Below, one piece after another: positions 16,206-27,667 of a DNA stretch of 64,000 nt. How positions within the stretch are numbered: position 1 is the stretch's first letter; every line of letters begins with the position of its first letter. A model generated the notes under the pieces. The model was not told the origin of the DNA. It saw only the letters and a program-made list of their open reading frames with translations, and searched no databases. Position numbers and translations under genes: made by a program. The DNA lies in NCBI GenBank assembly GCA_007378985.1, contig VMHB01000002.1:41369-105368 (forward strand), in the 5' to 3' direction. This DNA is from Parcubacteria group bacterium Greene0714_7. Its GTDB lineage: Bacteria > Patescibacteria > Paceibacteria > UBA9973 > UBA2103.

Positions 16206-18971
16206 CTAAAACTCTTCGTACGCTGGAAGCAGTTTAACTGTTATTGATTTTGAGGTGACTCCTCCGCCTGTGGTGCATGAGAGCGTATAGGTGCTTTCTT
16301 GACCAATGACCACAGACTGTGAACCTGAAAAAGCGCTTGATGAAAGTCCCGGACCACTTATGAGGCACGTATCAGGACTTCCTGATACTGACCAACTAAT
16401 GGTTACTGAATCATTACGACGAACTGATGTGTTTGGGGATGCAGTAAGCACTAGATCGGCCACATAGACCGTAACAACCGCGCTCGAATAAACACTCTTT
16501 GATCCATTCGTACAAGTAAGATCGTATGTAGTGGTGTTAGTTGGTGTTACTGATACAGCACCAGATGTTTGACCTCCTGTTGCAAAGCTAGTGCTCGTAC
16601 ACGATGTTGCGTTTGTCGAAGACCATGTAAGTTGCGACGCGTTTTGCCCGCGAATAATTGAGCTCGGGGTCGCGCTTAAAAGTGCCGTAGGAGAAGCTGA
16701 AATTGAGGTTGAATTGCTACACGCCTGAGTGACAGACTGTGTACCTGAAGTAATACTTACAGAGCCTACTTTGGTTCCCACTGTTGTGTATTGCCGTACA
16801 ACCGACTGCGTTGTTCCTGACAGACCGTCTGTACCACTCCACGAATACACATATGAACCAGTGCCCCCCGCAGGAGACGCCGTCCACGTTATGTTGTCGT
16901 TGGTGTATCCAGAAGTAGGTGTGACTGCACAAGAAGTGCTAAGTGGTGAACTTGAAACAATCACCGCAGTCCACGCACCACAATTATTTGTTTCATTGGA
17001 CTCGTTGATAACACCGGAACCCGCAGATGAATTTTTGTCGGCGCACGCTCGCAGGTACCACGTGCCTGCAGAAGGGAACGCGTACGAAAGCGTAGTTACA
17101 TCAGATCCGTTCGCTGAAATGTTTGGTGACGTGTCGGTACCAATATCTACCGTGTTCGCACCGCTTGAAGATGTGGCTCGCTGAAAAAGATTAGTGAACC
17201 CGCTACCTGTCGCAGGGTTACCGACGTTCGTGATTGTTGCAGAAAATGTTTTTGTGACATTAGTAACTGCGGATGTCGGTGAAATAGCGCCCGCAGTAAG
17301 ATCTGACAAAACGACACTCACTGCAACTGAATTTGAACAACTTGCCGTTGTTGACATGGCGTTTGTTTTGAAACCTGCGGAATAATAGTAATTGTTCGTG
17401 TTACCTCCTGAAACAGTAGAATACGAATCCTTGGTTACAAGAGATGCGCCGGAGTAGGATGTCCATTGATAATACGTGTTGACCGGTTGTCCGCCCGAAC
17501 TCAACACTTCTTTTGCGGACACACTGCAACACCCTCCAGCTGGAGTGATACTGTCACACATTGCACTGTCACCGCTTGAATTATATACAGCACCATCTTC
17601 GGTAGTACTTTGACTTGCAACCAACGTGCCACCGGAACATTGCCTGTTGCCTTGGAGATTGGTTGTGCTCGTGTTGGTCACAGTAACCGAACCAGTTTTC
17701 GTACCAGTTATTGAGTATGTTTTTGAAATTAACGCACTAATTCCCGACAATCCGTCCGTACCACTCCACGAATACGAGTAGACAGGTACACCGCCAGACG
17801 CAGATGCATTCCAAGTAACCGTCTCTCCCGTATACACGCTTGTGGGAGACGCCGTACACGATGCCTCAAGAGGAGCATTTGAAACGGTAACGTATGCGCT
17901 GCCTGATACACTTGGCGGAGGCGACGTTACTTGGCACGAATAGAGCTCTGTAGTAATACCACATCCAGGACCTATCGTATTTACCTTGCAAGTTGAAGGT
18001 GGCGATGTACATGATTTACCTTGAGGACTTGCTGGGCAATCTGGTACAGCGCTATACACATTGTTGTTGGACGATACAGGACACGATAGATCCGAGTAAT
18101 CACTTTGATAGTATTGCCATGTGCCCGTACCACCACCCGAAGAACCGGTGCATGTAACCGTGTAGTTTGTACTAGCGTTTGGTGTGATGGTTACCGAGCC
18201 CGATGTGGTACCGGCGGTGTCAAATTGAGTGCTCGAACAATATGAAGCGTTGCTTGAAGTCCACGAAAGGGTTGTGCTTCCGCCGACAGCAACGGTAGAG
18301 GGTGACGCGGTCAACGATATACTTGGCGACGAACTTGGGGGCGTTACCGTAAGAGTTGCCGAAGCAGTTGCCGTACCTCCCGCACCAGTACAACTTACTG
18401 AATAGTTGCTGGTTTGCGGTGGTGAGACGGACACTGTACCAGAGAGTGCCCCGCCCGTACTGAACCCCGTTCCCGTACATGATGTTGCATTTGTGGAACT
18501 CCACGTGAGTGCAGATGAGTACCCTGCCGTTATAGAAGTCGGTGACACAGAAAGTGTGGCAACCGGTGTAGGAGAAACATTTGTGTAAGTGAGGGTGTAT
18601 TTTTTGCTCGCACTCGAAATACCTGTGCCACTGTACAGTCCATAAGAAACTCCCCACGCAGACGGAGTGGATACCAGCGATGCCTGAATACAGTAGGTAT
18701 TCGGAGTATTGTAATTACTTGGCAAGAAAGAGCCAGTAATAAATCCCCATGCGAGCACCGACCACGACGGCGCTGGTCCATCGCTACTATCTCCGCCAAG
18801 TTCTGAAATAAATGCCCCTGTACATTGTCTATTTGCAGTGGTGACTGCACCACTGCTCGTTGGTGGATTGGGATACGAGTATGCATGTGCCAATCCCGAC
18901 ACCCCAAAAACACCTACAACAAAACTTGCAAAAATTACAGTTTTTATTAGTGAGGTAACCGATGGGCACAT
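16206..18971 (-). CDS. giant secreted surface protein, paralogue of the downstream gene
   Basis: 921 residues from ATG 18971, which lies 7 nt after the upstream stop; an earlier start (19031) would overlap it. The N-terminus MCPSVTSLIKTVIFASFVVG with cleavage near GLAHA is a signal peptide. Ig-like repeats with LTWSSTNATSCTG cores, a Cys-rich insert (CKVNTIGPGCG region), PKD-like repeats (YSYSWSGTDGLSG) and a CARDB-like segment occur in the same order as in its neighbour. It ends LPAYEEF; the paralogue ends TPRFDEF. Same likely role as a surface adhesin; the pair arose by duplication (inference). Confidence 0.85.
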   Translation of the reverse strand: MCPSVTSLIKTVIFASFVVGVFGVSGLAHAYSYPNPPTSSGAVTTANRQCTGAFISELGGDSSDGPAPSWSVLAWGFITGSFLPSNYNTPNTYCIQASLVSTPSAWGVSYGLYSGTGISSASKKYTLTYTNVSPTPVATLSVSPTSITAGYSSALTWSSTNATSCTGTGFSTGGALSGTVSVSPPQTSNYSVSCTGAGGTATASATLTVTPPSSSPSISLTASPSTVAVGGSTTLSWTSSNASYCSSTQFDTAGTTSGSVTITPNASTNYTVTCTGSSGGGTGTWQYYQSDYSDLSCPVSSNNNVYSAVPDCPASPQGKSCTSPPSTCKVNTIGPGCGITTELYSCQVTSPPPSVSGSAYVTVSNAPLEASCTASPTSVYTGETVTWNASASGGVPVYSYSWSGTDGLSGISALISKTYSITGTKTGSVTVTNTSTTNLQGNRQCSGGTLVASQSTTEDGAVYNSSGDSAMCDSITPAGGCCSVSAKEVLSSGGQPVNTYYQWTSYSGASLVTKDSYSTVSGGNTNNYYYSAGFKTNAMSTTASCSNSVAVSVVLSDLTAGAISPTSAVTNVTKTFSATITNVGNPATGSGFTNLFQRATSSSGANTVDIGTDTSPNISANGSDVTTLSYAFPSAGTWYLRACADKNSSAGSGVINESNETNNCGAWTAVIVSSSPLSTSCAVTPTSGYTNDNITWTASPAGGTGSYVYSWSGTDGLSGTTQSVVRQYTTVGTKVGSVSITSGTQSVTQACSNSTSISASPTALLSATPSSIIRGQNASQLTWSSTNATSCTSTSFATGGQTSGAVSVTPTNTTTYDLTCTNGSKSVYSSAVVTVYVADLVLTASPNTSVRRNDSVTISWSVSGSPDTCLISGPGLSSSAFSGSQSVVIGQESTYTLSCTTGGGVTSKSITVKLLPAYEEF

Positions 18972-18978
18972 AGAAATT

Positions 18979-19638
18979 TTATTGTGGGGTAACGACATAC
19001 GGCGCTGATGACACAAATGTAATGGCGCCATCTATCGAATACAAATTAAAATTATTTGGACGACCAGTGTGGATTGCAAACATAGTTGGTGACACAAACC
19101 CGATACCACTAACATACGTAGGGAGGGCAGGAATTTTCAACGAACCAAAGTATGATACGCTCGCGCCACCCTCATACACCTTGAACACATCAAATTGGTT
19201 GGTGATCTGATTAAACAATACCGCAGCACTTCCATCAGGAGCAACCGCACCAATATCAGGAGTAATACCTTCTTGTGCAATGAGGACAAGCTCATTTTTT
19301 GCTGTTGGATTGCGCCAAACTAGCCCTTTCTCGGTAACTACAAGAATCATACCGCTCGGAAGTGTGACTTTATTTGAGACTGAGAGACTTTGTTGTGGTG
19401 CCGTGGCAGTACGCACTTCATTCGCAGGATTCAAGACATACCATTGATACGTATCAGTTTCATAGATTGAAAATACTTGATCTGCCATTCGCTCGTCCAC
19501 CTCTTTTGATACCCATTCAGAAAAAAATGTACGCAAAATAGGAACTGCATACAGAAGACCGCAGAGTGCACCTAAAATGAGTGCAATAGAAAGTGTGATA
19601 CGCATTGGTCGAGAGAGTCTCTGTAATATCTGACTCAT
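18979..19638 (-). CDS. membrane-anchored protein, first gene of the surface-protein island
   Basis: 219 residues. One hydrophobic segment at about residues 14-34 (TLSIALILGALCGLLYAVPI) after a basic start makes it a type II anchored protein. The extracytoplasmic part has short repeated beta-like segments (TEKGLVWRNPTAKNELVLIA, PDGSAAVLFNQITNQFDVF) suggesting a small beta-propeller-like fold. No catalytic motif is seen. It is followed after 7 nt by the first giant surface protein, so it is probably cotranscribed and may help its assembly or anchoring (inference). Confidence 0.6.
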   Translation of the reverse strand: MSQILQRLSRPMRITLSIALILGALCGLLYAVPILRTFFSEWVSKEVDERMADQVFSIYETDTYQWYVLNPANEVRTATAPQQSLSVSNKVTLPSGMILVVTEKGLVWRNPTAKNELVLIAQEGITPDIGAVAPDGSAAVLFNQITNQFDVFKVYEGGASVSYFGSLKIPALPTYVSGIGFVSPTMFAIHTGRPNNFNLYSIDGAITFVSSAPYVVTPQ

Positions 19639-19676
19639 ACTCTAAATAGTCTACAATGAAAAATAGCACTCCTTAC

Positions 19677-19705
19677 AAAAAACACCCCGCATGATGCGGG
19701 GTGTT
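19677..19705 (-). terminator. intrinsic terminator after rplB
   Basis: 11-bp stem AACACCCCGCA/TGCGGGGTGTT with a TGA loop, followed on the minus strand by six T. It ends the rplC-rplD-rplW-rplB unit right before the island. Confidence 0.9.
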
Positions 19706-19713
19706 GATGGATA

Positions 19714-20577
19714 TTACGCGCCTTTCGTTCTTTTTTTCCCGACACGACGACGAGAAACAATGAAGGGATTCGAGTATTTCTTTGGAGTTCGTGTTTTCTG
19801 TCCCTTTCCTGATGGCTTGCCCCACATGGTGCGTTGTCTTCGGTGACCACGGCCTTGGCGACCTTCACCTCCTCCGTGTGGATGGTCAACAGGGTTCATG
19901 GCAGTACCACGAACCGTTGGGCGAATACCCATGTGACGAGCACGACCTGCTTTACCAATGATGACAAGGTGATGCGCATCGTTTGAAACTTCACCAATAG
20001 ATGCCCATGCAGTATCAACTACTTTACGTACTTCAGTTGAAGGGAGTTTAATTTGAGCGTAGCCAGCATCGAGCGCAATGAGTTCAGCGTGGTTACCTGC
20101 GCTTCGTGCCATTTTTGCACCGCCGTTTGCATGTACTTCGATATTGTAAATGAATGTGCCGATTGGAATGTTCTTCAAAGGAAGTCGGTTACCGGGAGTG
20201 ATGGGAGCAGTTTCTGAAGTAATGACCTTATCGCCAACTTTCAAAGACTTAGGCGCGAGAATGTACCTTCGCTCACCGTCAATGTCCACGATACGAGCAA
20301 TGAATCCTGTGCGAGTAGGATCGTACTCAATGTGCTCAACTTTGCCTGGAATATTCTTCTTAGCAAACATAAAATCAACTACGCGCATCTGCTGTTTGTG
20401 TCCACCTCCTTGGTGACGGGTCGTGATGCGACCAAGCGAGTTTCTACCTGCGTGGCTTTTCTTTCCTTTTGTCAAAGACTTCAACGGCTTCCCTGTCGTC
20501 AAGACATCACGATAACGAATCACGCTCATGTGGCGAGTAGATGCGGTTCGTGCTTTGTAATTTCGTGTAGTAGACAT
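19714..20577 (-). CDS. rplB: 50S ribosomal protein L2
   Basis: 287 residues, usual length. L2 is needed for subunit association and peptidyl-transferase centre assembly. Recognised by KSHAGRNSLGRITTRHQGGG, YDPTRTGFIARI, and the C-terminal MNPVDHPHGGGEGR motif with the conserved His near the active site. It is followed by a terminator instead of rpsS, which is unusual for an S10 operon. Confidence 0.98.
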   Translation of the reverse strand: MSTTRNYKARTASTRHMSVIRYRDVLTTGKPLKSLTKGKKSHAGRNSLGRITTRHQGGGHKQQMRVVDFMFAKKNIPGKVEHIEYDPTRTGFIARIVDIDGERRYILAPKSLKVGDKVITSETAPITPGNRLPLKNIPIGTFIYNIEVHANGGAKMARSAGNHAELIALDAGYAQIKLPSTEVRKVVDTAWASIGEVSNDAHHLVIIGKAGRARHMGIRPTVRGTAMNPVDHPHGGGEGRQGRGHRRQRTMWGKPSGKGQKTRTPKKYSNPFIVSRRRVGKKRTKGA

Positions 20578-20594
20578 AATTGTGTATTAAAAAT

Positions 20595-20993
20595 TTATGA
20601 GAAACGGATAGTGTCTCCTTTCTTTAAAAACACGAGTGCCTTTCGTGATGCAGATGTCTTCCCAAAACCTCTCTTCTTTCTCATCTGCACTCGCTTTGCT
20701 GGAGTATTTACTACATTCACCTTGATTGGCATAACTTTATAGAGCGCATTCACTGCCATAGCAACATCCTTCTTTGTTGCCTCTTTTCGAATATCAAATG
20801 TGTACACACCATTCGCGGTCATGTTTGCAGCTTTCTCCGTAATGCGAGGACGTACCAAAATATTGGCATACTCAGCAAGCGCTGAAGGGCGATCAGTTTT
20901 TTTAGTAGCAGAAACTTTTGTTTCAACTTTTTTGACTTCTGCCTTTGGAGCATCAGTCTTCTTTGTATTCGTTTTTGATTTAAAAATTGCCAT
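20595..20993 (-). CDS. rplW: 50S ribosomal protein L23 with N-terminal extension
   Basis: 132 residues against a usual 95-100. The first about 38 residues are a Lys/Ala/Thr-rich tail; the conserved part starts near NILVRPRITEKAANM and ends with RGFGKTSASRKALVFLKKGD. L23 lies at the tunnel exit and docks trigger factor and SRP. The extension could alter that docking surface (inference), of note because the tig gene here is also atypical. Standard order between rplD and rplB. Confidence 0.95.
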   Translation of the reverse strand: MAIFKSKTNTKKTDAPKAEVKKVETKVSATKKTDRPSALAEYANILVRPRITEKAANMTANGVYTFDIRKEATKKDVAMAVNALYKVMPIKVNVVNTPAKRVQMRKKRGFGKTSASRKALVFLKKGDTIRFS

Positions 20994-20999
20994 AAAAAT

Positions 21000-21551
21000 T
21001 TATTTCTCTAGTCGTTCTGTAAGTGTTTTAACAGACACCTTCGGATCTACAACGAGAATATAACGGTACGTGAGCAAGTCAACTGGGTTCGCATTTCTTG
21101 CCTCATCAACCATCACATTCTTCATGTTAACATCATGCTTTGAAAGAAGAATGAGCGCCGCATTGTTTCTGCGTGTAGCGAGTTCAGCAAATCCTGCAAT
21201 CTTAGCAAGACCTCCGAGTGTTGCCTTTGCGTCTTTTGTCTTTGGTGCCTTGAAAGAAAGCGAGTCAACAAAAATCATTTTTCCTTTACGGAGTTTTTCT
21301 GAAAGAACTGTTGCAACTGCTTTTGCACGCATCTTCTTATTGATCTTCTGTGAAAAATCGCGCTCTTTTACAGGTCCGTGAGTTGTACCTCCTCCTCTCC
21401 AGATTGGAGATCGAATGGATCCGTGACGAGCTCGGCCAGTACCCTTTTGCTTCCATGGCTTCTTACCGCCACCGCGTACTTCACCACGACCCTTCGTGTG
21501 AGCAACTGGTGTACGAGCGTTTGCCTGCATCGCAAGAACAACTTGGTGCAC
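21000..21551 (-). CDS. rplD: 50S ribosomal protein L4, canonical start codon missing
   Basis: 183 residues from GTG 21551. L4 lines the exit tunnel. Conserved parts: GRGEVRGGGKKPWKQKGTGR, RHGSIRSPIWRGGG and SEKLRKGKMIFVDSLSF. The in-frame DNA upstream of the GTG still encodes family-like sequence (VGEIELPEGIFDAKRNDALV, codons at 21608-21549), but contains no ATG, GTG or TTG before reaching rplC. Translation may therefore start at an ATT (21599 or 21581), or at GTG 21551 with a shortened N-terminus. It sits directly after rplC. Confidence 0.9.
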   Translation of the reverse strand: MHQVVLAMQANARTPVAHTKGRGEVRGGGKKPWKQKGTGRARHGSIRSPIWRGGGTTHGPVKERDFSQKINKKMRAKAVATVLSEKLRKGKMIFVDSLSFKAPKTKDAKATLGGLAKIAGFAELATRRNNAALILLSKHDVNMKNVMVDEARNANPVDLLTYRYILVVDPKVSVKTLTERLEK

Positions 21552-21604
21552 TAACGCATCATTTCTCTTTGCATCAAAAATGCCTTCTGGGAGTTCAATC
21601 TCCC

Positions 21605-22195
21605 CTACTTCTTTTGCGTGCGTCCTGGAACTGCTCCACGAACAAAAATTTCATTCTTTGCGCCATCAACACGAATCACCTCAAGGTTTGGAACGGTGAC
21701 GCGGTCAGAACCCATTCGGCCTGCCATGCGCATACCCTTCACAACGCGACCTCCTGCTCGGCCTGGACCTCCGCCTGAAGAACCACGCTCTCTTTCAGAA
21801 TGTTTCTGACCGTGTGTACGAGGGCCTCCTTTGAAACCGTATCGCTTAACGACACCTTGGAAGCCTTTTCCTTTTGAAATTCCTGAAACAACAACACTTT
21901 CACCTTCTCTGAAAGCAGTGACATCAAAAGTTGCACCTACTTCAAGCGCCTCAGCTCCATCGAAACGAAACTCACGAAGTCCACGAACATCTCCTTTAGG
22001 TTGCTGTGGTTTTGCAATGCGTGATTGTTTCTGTTCACCGTAGCCTACCTGTACTGCCTTGTAGCCGTCAGTCTCTGTATTCTTTACTTGGGTCACTGTA
22101 ACCTTAGGCGCATGTATAACGGTAACAGGCACAGCATGACCTGCTGCATTGAAGACCTGTGTCATTCCTTGTTTTGTTCCTATGATGAATTTCAT
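21605..22195 (-). CDS. rplC: 50S ribosomal protein L3
   Basis: 196 residues, usual length. L3 is an early-assembly protein reaching the peptidyl-transferase centre. Recognised by MKFIIGTKQGMTQVFNAAGH, GISKGKGFQGVVKRYGFKGG and the RAGGRVVKGMRMAGRMGSDR stretch. It is the first gene after a promoter at 22416-22444 and a 200-nt structured leader, so L3-L4-L23-L2 form their own unit. Confidence 0.97.
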   Translation of the reverse strand: MKFIIGTKQGMTQVFNAAGHAVPVTVIHAPKVTVTQVKNTETDGYKAVQVGYGEQKQSRIAKPQQPKGDVRGLREFRFDGAEALEVGATFDVTAFREGESVVVSGISKGKGFQGVVKRYGFKGGPRTHGQKHSERERGSSGGGPGRAGGRVVKGMRMAGRMGSDRVTVPNLEVIRVDGAKNEIFVRGAVPGRTQKK

Positions 22196-22410
22196 TAGTT
22201 TTTTGTTGCGAGTCCTCGAGTCTAGAAAAATCTAACCCTGTTAAATCCCCGGGACGGGGACGCTTTGTATTCAAAGCGTATTTAACAGGGTTCTGAGAAT
22301 CTAATCGCTATGCTCAAGATTCTCTAGAAAAAAACGCGCACTAGTATTTCGCAGTGCGCGATATACCATTGGTCCGGAAGGAGCCTATTGGGCTTCCGTA
22401 CGTAGCGTTT
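22196..22410 (-). ncRNA. structured mRNA leader of rplC with four hairpin domains
   Basis: Between the promoter and rplC the minus-strand RNA can form, in order, a hairpin near 22375-22400, a stem 22335-22342/22353-22360 (CGCGCACT), a stem 22295-22302/22317-22324 (GAGAATCT), and a three-way junction. The junction has a 13-bp closing stem (22234-22246/22280-22292) and hairpins 22247-22250/22256-22259 and 22260-22267/22272-22279 stacked with no unpaired base between them. TCTAGAAAAA occurs on both sides (22221 and 22323). A candidate ribosomal-protein leader; ligand unknown. Confidence 0.6.
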
Positions 22411-22415
22411 CGGCT

Positions 22416-22444
22416 ACTATACACAAAGCCGTAGAAAGATGCAA
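22416..22444 (-). promoter_or_regulatory. promoter of rplC-rplD-rplW-rplB
   Basis: Minus-strand TTGCAT (22439-22444), 17-nt spacer, TATAGT (22416-22421). It lies just after the rpsJ terminator. Confidence 0.7.
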
Positions 22445-22486
22445 GAGAAACAAAAAACCGCCCTATTGGGCGGTTTTTTGTTTCTC
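22445..22486. terminator. bidirectional terminator after rpsJ
   Basis: A perfect 19-bp stem (22445-22463 with 22468-22486), loop TATT, GC core CCGCCC/GGGCGG flanked by A6 and T6. It separates rpsJ from the rplC unit. Confidence 0.9.
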
Positions 22487-22492
22487 AAGGAA

Positions 22493-22888
22493 TTAAATCA
22501 TCCTGACGTCCACCGATACCCCGGAAGGGAGTGAAAGGTTCGTCAACGCATCAATGATTTTGGGCGTTGGATTTACGATGTCCAAAATTCGCTTATGGGT
22601 GCGGATTTCGAACTGCTCACGAGCATCTTTGTAGACGAACGATGAGGCGTTGACCGTAAACTTCTTGATGTCAGTTGGAAGCGGGATAGGGCCAACAACC
22701 TCCGCATCAAAGCGGAGCGCAGTGTCGATTATCTGCTTCACCGAAGCATCCAAAACTTTGTGGTCATATGCACGAACACGAAGACGTAATTTACCTAGAC
22801 CCGCAACTGGAGCCGAAGCTTTCGCTGTTTTTGCTCCTGCTTTTGGTGCCTTGCGGACAGGCGTCTTTTTTTCTTTAGTGTCGGACAT
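22493..22888 (-). CDS. rpsJ: 30S ribosomal protein S10 with N-terminal extension
   Basis: 131 residues; the usual S10 has about 102. The first about 30 residues are a Lys/Ala/Pro-rich tail. The conserved part begins LRLRVRAYDHKVLDASVKQI and continues with VVGPIPLPTDIKKFTVNASS, HKRILDIVNP and LPSGVSVDVRMI. S10 is a head protein of the small subunit and also the NusE partner of NusB. It follows tuf by 29 nt and is closed by a strong terminator, so it is read from the tuf promoter and not with rplC. Confidence 0.96.
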   Translation of the reverse strand: MSDTKEKKTPVRKAPKAGAKTAKASAPVAGLGKLRLRVRAYDHKVLDASVKQIIDTALRFDAEVVGPIPLPTDIKKFTVNASSFVYKDAREQFEIRTHKRILDIVNPTPKIIDALTNLSLPSGVSVDVRMI

Positions 22889-22917
22889 AAATTTTCAAAG
22901 TTCGTGAATACTAGGCT

Positions 22918-24114
<1,197 letters not shown>

Positions 24115-24255
24115 ATAATTAATTATTAGTGCGTAGTAATTGGTAACACTGGTAAAAACAAATCAAAGAGCCCGAGAGCTCTTGCCATCGATAGTCCTCG
24201 CACAACATTAGTGAGGAGTCTATAGACGAAAAGAACGCGTGAAGCGTTACGAGGT

Positions 24256-24284
24256 ACTGTATCTGAAACCTAGAAAAGAGTCAA
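24256..24284 (-). promoter_or_regulatory. tuf promoter
   Basis: Minus-strand TTGACT (24279-24284), 17-nt spacer, TACAGT (24256-24261). The leader to ATG 24114 holds short inverted repeats such as AAGAGC/GCTCTT. Confidence 0.7.
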
Positions 24285-24296
24285 GAAATTAAGCTC

Positions 24297-24542
24297 CTAA
24301 AGGTCTATTATCGCATTACGCTTTCGTGCAAGTTTCTGAGCAATCGTGTGAATCCGTGCTTTCACTTCTTCATTAAGAGGTCTAGGTGCGGGCACCTCAG
24401 CAATTTCCTCTTCAAGAGTGCGAACACGCCTCGGAGCCGGATGAACGTAGCAGTCAGTAGTATCTTGGAGAGCTCCGCCTTCAAAACGGCCCAGCATCCT
24501 TCGGGGGTCATTTGCTCTTCTCCAATTCATTTTAGAGCCCAT
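24297..24542 (-). CDS. 81-residue hypothetical protein between the fusA cluster and tuf
   Basis: 81 residues. Basic N-terminus MGSKMNWRRANDPRRMLGRF, then an acidic stretch (TLEEEIAEVPAP) and a basic helix-like end (KARIHTIAQKLARKRNAI). No cysteine pair and no membrane segment. I recognise no family. A second ATG at residue 5 is possible. It ends 12 nt before the tuf -35 box, so it belongs to the upstream transcript or its own. Coding potential is supported by the charge pattern only. Confidence 0.5.
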   Translation of the reverse strand: MGSKMNWRRANDPRRMLGRFEGGALQDTTDCYVHPAPRRVRTLEEEIAEVPAPRPLNEEVKARIHTIAQKLARKRNAIIDL

Positions 24543-24593
24543 AACAAAGCAATCATACTTTAAGCCCGTAAAAAACCGAAGGAAACAAGACCT

Positions 24594-24749
24594 TTAATGA
24601 ACAAAACTTTTGAGGGGTGCGCAGGGGTCGCAATACCAAGCCCTATCTATATAAACATCTGCAGTATTTGAGCAGAGCTTACACTTCGGGCTTTCTGGAG
24701 GTAATCCAGAAATTTCTCTATTCACCGCTCTTTCCTGCCCTCCCCACAT
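24594..24749 (-). CDS. 51-residue mini zinc-ribbon protein downstream of fusA
   Basis: ATG 24749 lies 30 nt after the fusA stop; the frame ends at TAA 24594. Four cysteines form two knuckles, CKLC (residues 23-26) and CDPC (40-43), spaced by 13 residues, the geometry of a small zinc ribbon. The N-terminus MWGGQERAVNREISGLPPES is not recognised. No clear Shine-Dalgarno. It may be cotranscribed with fusA. One of several tiny Cys-knuckle proteins in this window. Confidence 0.55.
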   Translation of the reverse strand: MWGGQERAVNREISGLPPESPKCKLCSNTADVYIDRAWYCDPCAPLKSFVH

Positions 24750-24779
24750 AGTAATTAAGAAAATACCCTAGAGAAAACT

Positions 24780-26933
<2,154 letters not shown>

Positions 26934-26945
26934 AGTAATTAAAAA

Positions 26946-27188
26946 TTAATTTTTAGCTTTTTTAAATTCCACTACCTGTCCTGTCTTACCTGTAGCCTTT
27001 TTTTCTTGGACAGCTTTCTTTTTTCCAATCAGTGCTCTAACAACCTCCATTTGAGATGCGATCGTTACGGCAGTAACCGAGTCAACTTCGCGCCATTGAC
27101 CGCCCAGATCTAAAAGAAGCGCCTCTAGTTTTGGTAATGATAGCCTACTAAAACGAAATCTAGTGACTGGATCGCTTTCTCCAGACAT
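26946..27188 (-). CDS. 80-residue hypothetical protein inserted between rpsG and fusA
   Basis: 80 residues from ATG 27188; a GTG at 27200 would overlap rpsG, while ATG 27188 leaves a 5-nt gap. It starts MSGESDPVTRFRFSRLSLPK, has a hydrophobic/acidic middle (LEALLLDLGGQWREVDSVTA) and a Lys-rich end (KKKAVQEKKATGKTG). No known motif. Its place in the str operon suggests a role linked to translation (inference). Tight spacing on both sides supports a real gene. Confidence 0.6.
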   Translation of the reverse strand: MSGESDPVTRFRFSRLSLPKLEALLLDLGGQWREVDSVTAVTIASQMEVVRALIGKKKAVQEKKATGKTGQVVEFKKAKN

Positions 27189-27193
27189 AAAAA

Positions 27194-27664
27194 CTACCAC
27201 GCCAAGTGAGCAAACGCACGGTTTGACTCCGCCATGCGGTGTACATCCTCACGCTTCTTCACTGCACTTCCTTCATTTTTAGAAGCTGCCATGAGCTCAT
27301 CAGCAAGCTTCAAAGCCATTGGCTTTCCCTTCTTTGCGCGAGCCGCTGAAACAATCCATCTGAAAGCAAGTGAGCGACGGCGTTCTGGCCTGACTTCACG
27401 GGGAACTTGGTAGTTTGCACCACCGACACGGCGTGAGCGTACCTCGATTGTTGGGCTTACATTAGAAATTGCTGTATCAAAAACAACTATTGGGTCAAGC
27501 GTATCATCACGCTTTTTTATTTCATCGAGGGCGTCATAGACAATTGTCTGTGCAACGCTTTTCTTTCCATCCCACATAACAGTGTTGATGAAGCGAGCCA
27601 AAAACTCTGAATCATATTTTGAATCAGGATTGATGATATTTTGTTTTTTGAGTCGTCTACGCAT
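27194..27664 (-). CDS. rpsG: 30S ribosomal protein S7
   Basis: 156 residues, usual length. S7 organises the head of the small subunit and often autoregulates the str operon. Recognised by MRRRLKKQNIINPDSKYDSE, FINTVMWDGKKSVAQTIVYD, the VEVRSRRVGGANYQVPREVR-type motif, and KREDVHRMAESNRAFAHLAW at the end. It lies 3 nt after rpsL. Confidence 0.98.
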   Translation of the reverse strand: MRRRLKKQNIINPDSKYDSEFLARFINTVMWDGKKSVAQTIVYDALDEIKKRDDTLDPIVVFDTAISNVSPTIEVRSRRVGGANYQVPREVRPERRRSLAFRWIVSAARAKKGKPMALKLADELMAASKNEGSAVKKREDVHRMAESNRAFAHLAW

Positions 27665-27667
27665 ATA

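Noticed and set aside
13149..18971. CRISPR-like regular repeats
   Set aside because: The repetition is protein-level Ig/PKD domains with diverged DNA, not short identical repeats with spacers.
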